From NCBI RefSeq assembly GCF_034259325.1, contig NZ_JAXIVS010000013.1:124001-188000 (forward strand): DNA of 64,000 nt, read 5' to 3'. The position numbers and the translations under genes were made by a program. The notes under the pieces were generated by a model. It did not search any database, was not told the DNA's origin, and was given only the letters and a program-made list of their open reading frames with translations. Below, one piece after another: positions 37,164 through 45,288 of this stretch; position 1 is the stretch's first letter; every line of letters begins with the position of its first letter. The stretch comes from Hyalangium ruber (GTDB taxonomy: Bacteria > Myxococcota > Myxococcia > Myxococcales > Myxococcaceae).

Positions 37164-38510
37164 ATGCTCCGCCCCCTCAGCTCTGCTGCCTCACGCGTGC
37201 TCAGGCTCCTGCTCTGGCTGACCTGTTTCGGACTGGGGCTTGTCGTCGCTGTCAGCAGCGACGACACCCTGGATTACAAGCACCCCCTGGCCGAAGGGAC
37301 TCCCATCTGCGGGCGGCCCGACTTCAACCAGATGTTCCCGTACTCCCTCCGCTCCACGAAGTACCCGGTGATGGTGCATTACTACCGCGAGGTGGAGAAG
37401 GAGACGGCCCAGAAGGTCCTCGGGTACATCGAGAAGGGCTGGGACTATCACGCCAACCAGCTCGGCATGCGCCCGGCCATCACGGACGCGAGCGAGTGCG
37501 GCCCCGATGACGCCTTCGACGTCTTCGTGTGGAAGGGTCACCGCGGCTGCCTGGTCAACGCGCTCTCCGGCGAGGACTCCACCGCGTGGGATGACCGGCG
37601 CGGCTACATGATCGTCGATGCCTGGGGCCCCTACGGTGGCTCCGAGCTCGAGGAGACCGTCGTCCACGAGATGGCGCACGCCTCCCAGGCCGCGGATGAC
37701 TGGTACGAGTCGCCCATCACCTTCGAGATGTCGGCGGTCTTCACGGATCAGGTCTACGCCAACCGCTACATCAAGACGTATCTGAACGACTTCCAGGCCC
37801 ACCCCGATTGGGCGCTCGACTACTACGACAAATACGAGACCTGGTACATGTACGGCTCGTCGCTGTACCTGCTCTACCTGAAGGATCGCTTCTTCGACGG
37901 CCAGCCGCGCTTCATCTCGGACATCTGGCTCGCCTCTCGCAACCCCCCAGGCGCGCAGGACGATCAGACGCTCAATGATCCGGACTTCGCGGATGCGATC
38001 GACGGGTTGCTGAGCTCGCAGGGCTCGAGCTACGTCCAGACCGTTCCGGAGTTTTCGCGGTGGCGCTGGTACACGGGCGATCACGTCGATGACCGCCACT
38101 TCCGGCACTTCAAGGACGGCCTGGACAACCTCAAGGCGGCGAAGCTCACGCTGGCGGCCCAGCAGGAGGCCGCGCCCGGGACGATTAGCATCACCGAGAA
38201 CGCGCCGATGATGCTGGGCACGAGCTACATCGAGCTGTCGGCGGGCGCGAGCACTCCCGAGGCGGTCTACGTGTCCCTACAGGCCCCGAACGACGTGCGG
38301 CGCCGCTTCGTGGTCCAGGCCGTGCCCGGGCTGACGCCGGACTCCGATGGAGAGATCCTCGATCTCGCGTCCGGTCCGAAGCCGCTCGAGTTCGCAGCCG
38401 ATCAGCGCCGGACCCTCATCGTGACCGTCGTTCCGACGGGGACGTATGATCCGGACCTCAGGAGCAACGACCGGCACCCGTTCTCGGTCGCCCTCTCGGA
38501 CCGCCCGTAA
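37164..38510 (+). CDS. Exported putative zinc metallopeptidase (HEMAH motif)
   Basis: 448 aa from ATG 37164 (GGAG upstream; a GTG at 37146 is less likely). An N-terminal hydrophobic segment (LLLWLTCFGLGLVVAV) acts as signal or anchor. The centre carries ETVVHEMAHASQ, an H-E-x-x-H zinc-protease motif, followed by ESPITFEMSAVFTDQVY, where a Glu could be the third ligand. The C-terminal third (from about 330) is a beta-rich domain ending FSVALSDRP. It does not match a peptidase family I know well, so activity is a prediction. Neighbours are exported or envelope proteins; it lies 54 nt after the DUF4382 gene on the same strand. Confidence 0.65.
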   Translation: MLRPLSSAASRVLRLLLWLTCFGLGLVVAVSSDDTLDYKHPLAEGTPICGRPDFNQMFPYSLRSTKYPVMVHYYREVEKETAQKVLGYIEKGWDYHANQLGMRPAITDASECGPDDAFDVFVWKGHRGCLVNALSGEDSTAWDDRRGYMIVDAWGPYGGSELEETVVHEMAHASQAADDWYESPITFEMSAVFTDQVYANRYIKTYLNDFQAHPDWALDYYDKYETWYMYGSSLYLLYLKDRFFDGQPRFISDIWLASRNPPGAQDDQTLNDPDFADAIDGLLSSQGSSYVQTVPEFSRWRWYTGDHVDDRHFRHFKDGLDNLKAAKLTLAAQQEAAPGTISITENAPMMLGTSYIELSAGASTPEAVYVSLQAPNDVRRRFVVQAVPGLTPDSDGEILDLASGPKPLEFAADQRRTLIVTVVPTGTYDPDLRSNDRHPFSVALSDRP

Positions 38511-38578
38511 TCTCGGGCCTGGGCGCCCCCATGGGGGATTAAATCTGACAAGTAGGGAGCAATCCGCCCCGGATCGGC

Positions 38579-38584
38579 TATAAT
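38579..38584 (+). promoter_or_regulatory. Consensus -10 hexamer of the Flp-like pilin gene
   Basis: A perfect TATAAT lies 30 nt before the ATG at 38615. A -35 at 17 nt spacing is not recognisable (CTGACA at 38545-38550 is 28 nt away). The preceding 70 nt are AT-richer than the surroundings. A hairpin-prone CCCCCATGGGGG sits at about 38526-38537. Confidence 0.45.
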
Positions 38585-38614
38585 GGCAGTGAAATCCGGT
38601 ATAAGGAGCCTTCC

Positions 38615-38911
38615 ATGAGCCTCCCCATGCCCAAGCGCCAGCGTCGTTCCTCGGGCCAGAGCCTGACGGAAGTCATCATCATCATCTTCCTCGTCGGCAT
38701 CGGCGCCATCGGGATCGTCACGTTGTTCGGCGACAACATCAAAGGGCTGTTCGGGGCCAGCTCGGAGAGCCTGATCGGGGCGCCGAACGTGGAGAACCCC
38801 GGCACCGCGGCCAACAACGTGAACTGGAACATGAAGGGCGGCACGGTGTCGCCCTACGCGGAAGGTGGCTGCGGCGCGACCGGCAGCTGCTCGGTCGGCT
38901 ACAACCCCTGA
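38615..38911 (+). CDS. Small Flp/Tad-type pilin-like protein
   Basis: 98 aa. A basic leader (KRQRRSSG) is followed by QSLTEVIIIIFLVGIGAIGIVTLFG, the layout of class III (type IVb) prepilins: cleavage after Gly, Glu at +5, then one long hydrophobic helix. The remaining 50 residues are Gly/Asn-rich with two Cys near the end (GGCGATGSCSVGYNP) that could form a disulfide. AGGAG precedes the ATG. It stands alone, with its own TATAAT promoter and no tad secretion genes nearby, so partners must be elsewhere. It could be a TadE-like minor pilin. Confidence 0.72.
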   Translation: MSLPMPKRQRRSSGQSLTEVIIIIFLVGIGAIGIVTLFGDNIKGLFGASSESLIGAPNVENPGTAANNVNWNMKGGTVSPYAEGGCGATGSCSVGYNP

Positions 38912-38929
38912 GGCGGCGGGGCGTCCGCC

Positions 38930-39997
38930 TCAGCTCTTCACGCGCGCCGCCTCGCGCAGCATCTGGTGGGCGCGCCGCAGCATGTCCACGGTGGTGTCCC
39001 AGCCCACGCAGGCGTCCGTCACCGAGCAGCCGTAGCGCAGCTGCGACAGGTCGGCGGGGATCGGCTGGTTGCCCGCCTCGAGGAAGCTCTCGACCATCAG
39101 GCCCACCACCGAGCGGTTGCCCTCGCGGAGCTGGTGCATCACGTCCCGCATCACCAGCGGCTGCAGCTCCGGCTTCTTCCAGGAGTTGGAGTGCGAGCAG
39201 TCGACCACGATGTTGCCTGGCAGCTTCGCCTTGGCGAGCGCCTGCTCGGCGAGCGCGATCGACACCGTGTCGTAGTTGGGCCGCCCGCCTCCCCCTCGAA
39301 GCACCAGGTGGCCGTAGGCGTTGCCGCCCGTGCGGATGATCGAGGACACGCCGTTCTCGTTGAGCCCCAGGAAGCTGTGCTTGCGGGACGCGGAGAGGAT
39401 GCCGTTGACCGCCGCCTCCAGCGAGCCGTCGGTGCTGTTCTTGAATCCCACCGGCGTCGAGAGCCCCGAGGCCATCTCGCGGTGCGTCTGGGACTCCGCC
39501 GTGCGCGCGCCGATCGCGGTCCAGGAGATCAGATCGCCGTAGTACTGCGGCGCGATGGGGTCGAGCGCCTCGGTGGCCGCCGGCAGGCCAAGCTCGGCCA
39601 CGTCCAGCAGGAAGCGGCGGCCGCGCTCCATGCCCTCCTCGATGTGGAAGGAGTCGTCCATCCGCGGGTCGTTGATGAAGCCCTTCCAGCCCGTGGAGGT
39701 GCGCGGCTTCTCGAAATACACCCGCATCACCACGTGGATCGTCTCCTTCACCTCGTCGGCGAGGGCGCGCAGCCGGCGCGCGTAGTCGAGGCCCGCCACG
39801 GGATCGTGGATGGAGCATGGGCCGACGATGACGAAGAGGCGCGGATCCTTGCGGTCCAGGATGTCCATCAGCGCGCGGCGGCCGGAGAGGACCGCCTGGG
39901 ACGCGCGTTCGGTGAGCGGTACGCGCGCCTTGATCTCGGCGGGCGAGGGCATGTGGTCGAAGCCAACGACATTCAGGTTTTCGGTGCGAGCGGTCAT
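38930..39997 (-). CDS. 3-deoxy-7-phosphoheptulonate (DAHP) synthase, class I
   Basis: 355 aa, AroF/G/H type, condensing phosphoenolpyruvate and erythrose-4-phosphate in the first shikimate step. Motifs: VIVGPCSIHDPVAGLDYARRL, VMRVYFEKPRTSTGWKG, GARTAESQTHREMASGLS, PVGFKNSTDG, LRGGGGRPNYD, DCSHSNSWKK and SITDACVGW-like SVTDACVGWDTT. The ATG at 39997 matches family length, although no ribosome site is evident; a longer form from an upstream ATG (MRLFQGM) is possible. The subtype by feedback amino acid cannot be told. Monocistronic, convergent with the pilin-like gene and divergent from a serine hydrolase. Confidence 0.95.
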   Translation of the reverse strand: MTARTENLNVVGFDHMPSPAEIKARVPLTERASQAVLSGRRALMDILDRKDPRLFVIVGPCSIHDPVAGLDYARRLRALADEVKETIHVVMRVYFEKPRTSTGWKGFINDPRMDDSFHIEEGMERGRRFLLDVAELGLPAATEALDPIAPQYYGDLISWTAIGARTAESQTHREMASGLSTPVGFKNSTDGSLEAAVNGILSASRKHSFLGLNENGVSSIIRTGGNAYGHLVLRGGGGRPNYDTVSIALAEQALAKAKLPGNIVVDCSHSNSWKKPELQPLVMRDVMHQLREGNRSVVGLMVESFLEAGNQPIPADLSQLRYGCSVTDACVGWDTTVDMLRRAHQMLREAARVKS

Positions 39998-40073
39998 GGT
40001 GCGAATGCCGAGAGCGACAGGGAACATGCCTTGAAAGAGCCTCATCCTATTAAAAGTGAGGCGCCAAGGCTGC

Positions 40074-40163
40074 TCAGAAGCGGTGCGCCCAGTGGAGCGT
40101 CGCCACGGCCCCTCCCTCGCTCTCGTAGTACTCCATGACCACGGTGTGCTCGCCCGGGGAGGG
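40074..40163 (-). pseudogene. Remnant of a PA14-domain C-terminus
   Basis: The minus strand encodes 29 residues, including GEHTVVMEYYESEGGAVATLHW, ending at a TGA at 40074. That is how PA14 carbohydrate-binding/adhesion domains finish. Upstream the frame no longer looks like PA14 and soon overlaps the start of the serine hydrolase gene (40272) on the other strand. It looks like the stump of a larger gene cut during rearrangement. It occupies most of the otherwise empty 39998-40271 interval. Confidence 0.5.
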
Positions 40164-40271
40164 CCAGCGGGTGGCGCGGTAGGGGGTGGGGCCCTCGTGC
40201 GGACCCCTGTCGGCTGACGCGCGGATGCTGCTACCCGCGGGCATGGGGACTGCTGTATCGATGTGGTTTCC

Positions 40272-41426
40272 ATGCCCGCTCCCGTTCACGCGAAAGTCGC
40301 CTTTTTCGCCACCGCCTGCTTGCTGATCGGATGCACCGGCGTCACTTCGAGTACCCGGGGGAGCTCCACCGTGGATCCGCTCTTCGCCGCCTATGACAAC
40401 CCGGATCATCCGGGTGCCAGTGTCGTCGTGATTCACGAGGGCAGGGTGGTGCTCAGTCGCGCCTATGGACTGGCGGACCTCTCGGCACGCACCCCCGCCA
40501 CGCCGGAGACTCAGTATCGGCTCGCCTCGCTCACCAAGCAGTTCACGGCCACCGCCATCATGCTCCTGATCCAGCAGGGTCGGCTCCAGTACGACGATCG
40601 CGTGGTCGATGTGCTCCCGGGCTTCCCGGCGTATCTGGGCGAGGTCCGCATCCGGCACCTGCTCCAGCACACCTCCGGCATCTGGGACTACGAGGCCTTC
40701 GTCCCGGCCACCCAGCCCGAGCAGGTGAAGGATCGCGACGTCCTGGCGCTGCTCACGCGCGCGGACCGCACGTATTTCCCTCCAGGGACTTCGGTGCGCT
40801 ACAGCAACTCCGGGTACGCGGTGCTGGCGCTCATCGTGGAGCAGGTGGGCGGGATGCCCTTCTCCCGTTTTCTGAGCGAGCAGGTCTTCACGCCGCTCGG
40901 CATGCGCTCGACGGTGGCGCACGAGGAGGGCGTGTCCACGGTGGCGCGGCGCGCCTATGGCTATGTGGCCGATGGGGATGGCTTCCGGCCCCGAGACCAG
41001 AGCCCCACCAGCGCCGTGCTGGGAGATGGGGGCATTTACTCCTCCGTGGCGGAGTTGGTCGCGTGGGATGCCGCGCTGGACGCGCACACGCTCGTCTCCG
41101 AGGCCACCCAGAAGCTCGCGTGGACGCCAGCGATGCTGCCGGGGGACACGTCCGCGCGTTACGGCTTCGGGTGGTTCATCGATGAGGACGAGGGGAGGGT
41201 GCGCCTCTCGCACCACGGTGAGACCAGTGGCTTCACCAACGCGATTGTGAAGTACCCGGCGCAGCGGCTCACGGTCATCGTCCTGACGAACCGCGCCGGT
41301 GGAGAGCCGTGGCGGATCGCGCAGCAGCTCGCGGATCTGTGGCTGGCTCCCCCGGCTGGACAAGGGCAACACGCGCCCGTCGCGACACGCCCCTGGCCCT
41401 TCGAGTCCATGCCCAACGCGCGGTGA
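40272..41426 (+). CDS. Beta-lactamase-fold serine hydrolase lipoprotein
   Basis: 384 aa from ATG 40272. The N-terminal FFATACLLIGC is a lipoprotein signal. Class C beta-lactamase/DD-peptidase fold: catalytic SLTK (S-x-x-K) in RLASLTKQFTA, the Tyr motif VRYSNSGY (Y-x-N) and a third-strand HHGETSGF (H-x-G). HLLQHTSGIWDYE and EQVFTPLGMRSTV are typical of esterase/peptidase members of PF00144. It probably acts in the periplasm on D-amino-acid peptides or esters. Convergent with the PilZ gene (9 nt apart). Confidence 0.9.
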   Translation: MPAPVHAKVAFFATACLLIGCTGVTSSTRGSSTVDPLFAAYDNPDHPGASVVVIHEGRVVLSRAYGLADLSARTPATPETQYRLASLTKQFTATAIMLLIQQGRLQYDDRVVDVLPGFPAYLGEVRIRHLLQHTSGIWDYEAFVPATQPEQVKDRDVLALLTRADRTYFPPGTSVRYSNSGYAVLALIVEQVGGMPFSRFLSEQVFTPLGMRSTVAHEEGVSTVARRAYGYVADGDGFRPRDQSPTSAVLGDGGIYSSVAELVAWDAALDAHTLVSEATQKLAWTPAMLPGDTSARYGFGWFIDEDEGRVRLSHHGETSGFTNAIVKYPAQRLTVIVLTNRAGGEPWRIAQQLADLWLAPPAGQGQHAPVATRPWPFESMPNAR

Positions 41427-41435
41427 GCGGGGCGG

Positions 41436-42056
41436 CTACCGGACCTCGGGAACCGGCGACGCCTGGAGGTAGGGCTTGAGCCGCTCCTCCAACGACTGCT
41501 TGTCGGTGAACACGACAGAGGCCCCCGCGCGGCCGGAGCCCTGGGGCAGGGTGATGTAGACCACCGTGGCCTCGTGCTCCAGCGTCTCGCCCGCGAAGTC
41601 CAGGCAGAGGCTGATCTGCACCTTGTCCTGGATGCGCAGCACCTTGTCCGTCGCCACGAACGTGCCCCCCGTTCGCAGCTCCCGCTCATAGGTATCTCGA
41701 AGTTGCTGGGCCGAGGCGAAGTGCAGCTCGAAGGAGGGCTTGCCCGTGTCCACCATGTCGGCGATCACCTCGCCCGGGTACAGGAAGCGCACCCCGAAGC
41801 CGCCGTCCTCCACCTGCCTCAGCTCGGGCGGCACCATCCGGTGCCGCTGAACGATGCCCTCGAACAGCGCGAAGTTGCCGTCATCCCCCTGCACCTGGAG
41901 GTGGAGGCGCGTGTCGAGCGGAACCAGGTGGTTCGAGACGATGAAGGCGCCGCCCTTGGAGATGTCACCGGTGAAGCCGGACTGCGACAGGTCCTCCGTG
42001 CCAAACCGGACCGTGTACCGCTTCTTGAATCTTCGGTGCCTCCGCTTCTCCGACAT
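41436..42056 (-). CDS. PilZ-domain protein (two PilZ-like halves)
   Basis: 206 aa. The first half has the c-di-GMP-binding signature of PilZ: an Arg cluster (RRHRRFKKRYTVRF) and GDISKGGAFIVS (D-x-S-x-G-G). The second half (about 105-200) repeats a beta-barrel of similar length (ELRTGGTFVATD, QISLCLDFAGETLEHEATVVYI) but lacks the Arg motif. It is a probable c-di-GMP effector linked to motility or surface behaviour. GGGAGG precedes the ATG. It sits 36 nt downstream of the VIT-VWA gene on the same strand and may be co-transcribed with it. Confidence 0.88.
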   Translation of the reverse strand: MSEKRRHRRFKKRYTVRFGTEDLSQSGFTGDISKGGAFIVSNHLVPLDTRLHLQVQGDDGNFALFEGIVQRHRMVPPELRQVEDGGFGVRFLYPGEVIADMVDTGKPSFELHFASAQQLRDTYERELRTGGTFVATDKVLRIQDKVQISLCLDFAGETLEHEATVVYITLPQGSGRAGASVVFTDKQSLEERLKPYLQASPVPEVR

Positions 42057-42092
42057 CGGGCGCCTCCCAGCTGGACCCCCCTATAGCGTAGG

Positions 42093-44399
42093 TTACCTCA
42101 GGAAGGCCTGCAGCTTGTCGGCGCCCTCCTCCCCGTCCGGGCCGATGATGACGCTCTTGTCCTTGGCCACCCGCACCACCACCCGCTCTCCCAGGGCCAG
42201 CGCTGCCTTCAGCTCGGGCCGCTCCCGGAGTAGTGCAAAGTAGGCCTTGGAGAGGAATTTCACCTTGAACTGCTTGCCTGGGCTGGTAAGGGCCTCGGAG
42301 TCGATCCAGCCGCCGTCCCGGAAGATGAACGTCCGGCCCGAGGCCACCCGCACCGGCTCGCTCGCCGACGGCCCGCGCTCCTGCTCCTTCATCTTCTTCA
42401 TGGCGCGCGAGACGGCCACGCCGCTCTTGCCCTCGGCCTTCGACAAGGACTCGGCTGGGGCCGGGGCCGCCGCGGGAGCGCTCGCACTCCCGCCTCCCCG
42501 GGTCATTCCGCTGAGGACGCCGTTGAAGTCCTCGTCCGCCGCCGACTCCTGCATCGGCGCACCCTTCGGCTCGGGGCGGGGCGTTCCCGGCCGGTCATCC
42601 CACGGCCGCATGACCGGCGGCGGCGGCGGGGCGTTGGTCACCACCGGCGTGTCCTCGATGACCAGGTAGCTGGTGTACGGGGTGACGATGCCGAACTTCT
42701 TGCCCAGGGTGATGACCTCGTCGCGCAGCTCGGGCTTCTCGCCGCGCAGGCGGATCTCCTCCAGCAGGAAGCCCACCTTGCGGATGGCCCACAGCCGGGG
42801 GATGAAGTCGTCGCTCGTGTCCACCTTGGGCGCGGTGGTGCCGTAGTCGAAGGTGCGCTTCTCGCCGTTCACGTAGCCGGTGAGCACCACCTTGGCGTCG
42901 CCGGACTTGCGGTAGCGGCCCATCACCACCAGCTGCGTGCCCTTGAACAGGTCCGGCAGCTTGCGCGGGTACAAGTCATACGCGTCGATGGAGGCCATCT
43001 CCAGCGCCAGGTCCGAGAGCACCGGGTGGCTCACCTTGTCGTAGAAGCTGGAGATCTTCGTCTCGAACTCCTTGCCGTCGCGCACGAAGTCCGAGGTGCC
43101 GGTGCCCTCGGCCGAGAGGCGATCCAGCAGCCGCGCGTTCAGGTCCTCGCCGACGCCGAAGGTGAACAGGCGCGTCTTCACCTTGCGCGCCTCGCGGGCG
43201 TGCTGGGCGATGGTGTTCTCGTCCGTGTCGCCAATCGTCGGCAGGCCATCGGTGATGAACAGCAGCAGGTGCGGGGTGGGGGACTTGCCGTCGTTGTCCT
43301 GGAGCCCGCGCACCAGCGCCTCGTCGATGGCCGTGCCGCCGATGGCCTCCAGCTGGTTCACGAAGGAGACGGCCTTCTCGATGTTCTCCTTGTTCGCCGT
43401 ACGCAGCGCCGGGAAGAGCGGCTCCACGTCCGTGGAGAAGCGCACCACGTTGAAGGTGTCCTGGGGGTTGAGGCGCGTGACGCAGTACTTGAGCGCGTCC
43501 TTGGCGATCTGCATGCGGTTGCCCTGCATGGAGCCGGAGGTGTCGATGACGAAGGTGACGCGCTTGGCGGCCACCTCGCTGGGGTTCACCTCCGTCTTCG
43601 GGGCGATGAGGGCCACGAAGTAGCCGGGCTCATCCGCCTGCTTGTACGTGAGCAGCGACAGGCCCACCGCCTTGTCCGAGACGGAGAAGTACAGGTCCAG
43701 ATCCTTGGTCAGGTCCGCGCCGCCCACCTGCTCCAGGCCCACCAGGGCGGTGTTCTCGTCGCGGCGCGACACGTCCATCTGGTGCGTGGGCGAGTAGATG
43801 CTGCGCAGCGGCACCTTGGAGCGCACCCGGGCGCTGAAGGTGAAGTCGTTCTTCGCCGTGCCCCCCACCAGCTTCCAGTCCTCGGGCTGCGCCTTGGCCG
43901 TGGCCCCGAGCGGGTAGTGGTAGTGGTACAGGCCGCTGGAGAAGTTGAGCACCTGGCTGAAGGCCAGCTCGATCTTCTGCTCGCCCCGCGCGGGCACCGG
44001 GAAGACGCGCACCCGGAACACATCCGAGTCCACGTACTCGAGCAGGCCCGGGTCCGCCAGGCGCCGGACGATGCCCTCGTAGATGGTGGTGGCCTTCTCC
44101 TTCTCCAGCACCTCGCCCTTGGTCTTCTGCCCGTTGACCCACAGGTAGAACTCAGAGAGCGCCGCGCCCTTGGGCAGCGGGAAGATGTAGTGCGCCTCCA
44201 GCTGGGAGGGCCCGTCGTTCTGGAACACCTGCTCGACGCGGGTGACGGCCGTGCCGTCGTGGATCTCCACGCTCACGCGCTGGCTCTTGATGGCCAGGGG
44301 CCGCGCGTTGGGCGAGGTGGGCAGAAGCAAACCCTGGGCCGAGGCGAGCACCGGCAGCAGGAAGGCGGCGAGCAACAGCAGACGTTGAGGGGCGTACAC
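42093..44399 (-). CDS. Exported VIT + von Willebrand factor A domain protein
   Basis: 768 aa. A Sec signal (LLLLAAFLLPVLASAQ) precedes a VIT domain (about 30-160; SVEIHDGTAVTRVEQVFQNDGPS, HYIFPLPKGAALSEF, ATTIYEGIVRR) and a VWA domain (about 285-460) with the MIDAS motif FVIDTSGSM. The region after 560 is a Pro/Ala-rich linker and a basic segment (RAMKKMKEQERG). The end (SGRTFIFRDGGWIDSEAL, YFALLRERPELKAALALGERVVV) is a short conserved-looking tail. Relatives resemble inter-alpha-trypsin inhibitor heavy chains; the function is probably adhesion or a protein scaffold in the envelope. Divergent from the next gene. Confidence 0.9.
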   Translation of the reverse strand: MYAPQRLLLLAAFLLPVLASAQGLLLPTSPNARPLAIKSQRVSVEIHDGTAVTRVEQVFQNDGPSQLEAHYIFPLPKGAALSEFYLWVNGQKTKGEVLEKEKATTIYEGIVRRLADPGLLEYVDSDVFRVRVFPVPARGEQKIELAFSQVLNFSSGLYHYHYPLGATAKAQPEDWKLVGGTAKNDFTFSARVRSKVPLRSIYSPTHQMDVSRRDENTALVGLEQVGGADLTKDLDLYFSVSDKAVGLSLLTYKQADEPGYFVALIAPKTEVNPSEVAAKRVTFVIDTSGSMQGNRMQIAKDALKYCVTRLNPQDTFNVVRFSTDVEPLFPALRTANKENIEKAVSFVNQLEAIGGTAIDEALVRGLQDNDGKSPTPHLLLFITDGLPTIGDTDENTIAQHAREARKVKTRLFTFGVGEDLNARLLDRLSAEGTGTSDFVRDGKEFETKISSFYDKVSHPVLSDLALEMASIDAYDLYPRKLPDLFKGTQLVVMGRYRKSGDAKVVLTGYVNGEKRTFDYGTTAPKVDTSDDFIPRLWAIRKVGFLLEEIRLRGEKPELRDEVITLGKKFGIVTPYTSYLVIEDTPVVTNAPPPPPVMRPWDDRPGTPRPEPKGAPMQESAADEDFNGVLSGMTRGGGSASAPAAAPAPAESLSKAEGKSGVAVSRAMKKMKEQERGPSASEPVRVASGRTFIFRDGGWIDSEALTSPGKQFKVKFLSKAYFALLRERPELKAALALGERVVVRVAKDKSVIIGPDGEEGADKLQAFLR

Positions 44400-44485
44400 G
44401 GCGGGGTCTCTCCTCCGGAATCCGAGGCCTTCCCGGCCATCAACGCACCAGTCGCGAAAAGAATCTATCGGGCTATGGTGGGCCG

Positions 44486-45277
44486 ATGATCCCGCCGGTG
44501 AGTGCCCGCATCCTCGCGCAACTCCTGCTCTTTCTCCTGGCTTCCCAGGCGCTCGCGCAGTCCGCTCCGTCCGCCCAGTCCCATGTCGTGGACCCCCAGA
44601 CCGGGCTCTCGCTGGGCTTCCAGGTGAAGGCGGGCATCACCTGCGTCGTGGTGCCCGAGAACCTGTACGATCCCGAGGCCTGTGAGGGGATTCCCTCCCG
44701 GGGCTCCTCCACGGCTCCGAGTGTGGAGAAGAGCCTCCAGGCCCTGGCGGTGCTGCGGCAGGGCGAGGCGATGGTCATGCTGACCGCGTCGAGCATCTCC
44801 CGGCCGGGAATCGGCCAGATGCGCGAGCAGCAGCTTCGCGGCTTCATCGAGGCGACGATGGCGCGGCTGGCCGAGGACTTCGGCACCGCTCCTCGGCTCG
44901 CCGGGGGCGAGGACGCGCCGTACACGCTCCAGCGCATCGGAGAGATTCCCGTGGCCCGGTGGGAATATTCCACGGAGCTCAAGGCTGGGGATCCCCAGGA
45001 GAACGTGGCCAGCGGCGTGGCCTACCTGGTGCCCTCGCGGGACTCGCTCACCATCATCTCCTTCAATACCCACAAGCAGTACCTGGCCGTCGCGCGCGAC
45101 TTCGGGGAGCAGGTGATGTCCACGCTGAAGCTGCCGCTCACGGTCGACGCGGCGGGCTTCGGGGCCAGTTCGGTGCTCGACGCGAGCCCCGTGGCCATCA
45201 CCGCCCTGGTAGCGAGCAGCCTGATCTTCGTGCTGCTGGGCGGAGTATGGCTGTGGTGGCGGCGAGGAAGAGGTTAG
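44486..45277 (+). CDS. Exported hypothetical protein with C-terminal membrane anchor
   Basis: 263 aa. A signal peptide (LLLFLLASQALAQ) precedes a globular domain (about 30-220) and a C-terminal transmembrane helix (ITALVASSLIFVLLGGVWLWW) followed by basic RRGRG, which would leave the domain in the periplasm. I recognise no family; it has two Cys (ITCVVVPENLYDPEACEG) that may form a disulfide. It lies 11 nt upstream of the NYN-LOTUS gene and divergent from the VIT-VWA gene. Confidence 0.7.
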   Translation: MIPPVSARILAQLLLFLLASQALAQSAPSAQSHVVDPQTGLSLGFQVKAGITCVVVPENLYDPEACEGIPSRGSSTAPSVEKSLQALAVLRQGEAMVMLTASSISRPGIGQMREQQLRGFIEATMARLAEDFGTAPRLAGGEDAPYTLQRIGEIPVARWEYSTELKAGDPQENVASGVAYLVPSRDSLTIISFNTHKQYLAVARDFGEQVMSTLKLPLTVDAAGFGASSVLDASPVAITALVASSLIFVLLGGVWLWWRRGRG

Positions 45278-45288
45278 GGTGGTGTTTC

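Noticed and set aside
38521-38545. CCCCC-AT-GGGGG next to GGGCGCCC as a terminator
   Set aside because: The loop is too small and there is no T run; at most a minor structure.
40074-41372. 432-aa minus-strand frame opposite the serine hydrolase
   Set aside because: Most of it is antisense to a gene with intact S-x-x-K and Y-x-N motifs; only the last 29 residues look real, and these are listed as a remnant.
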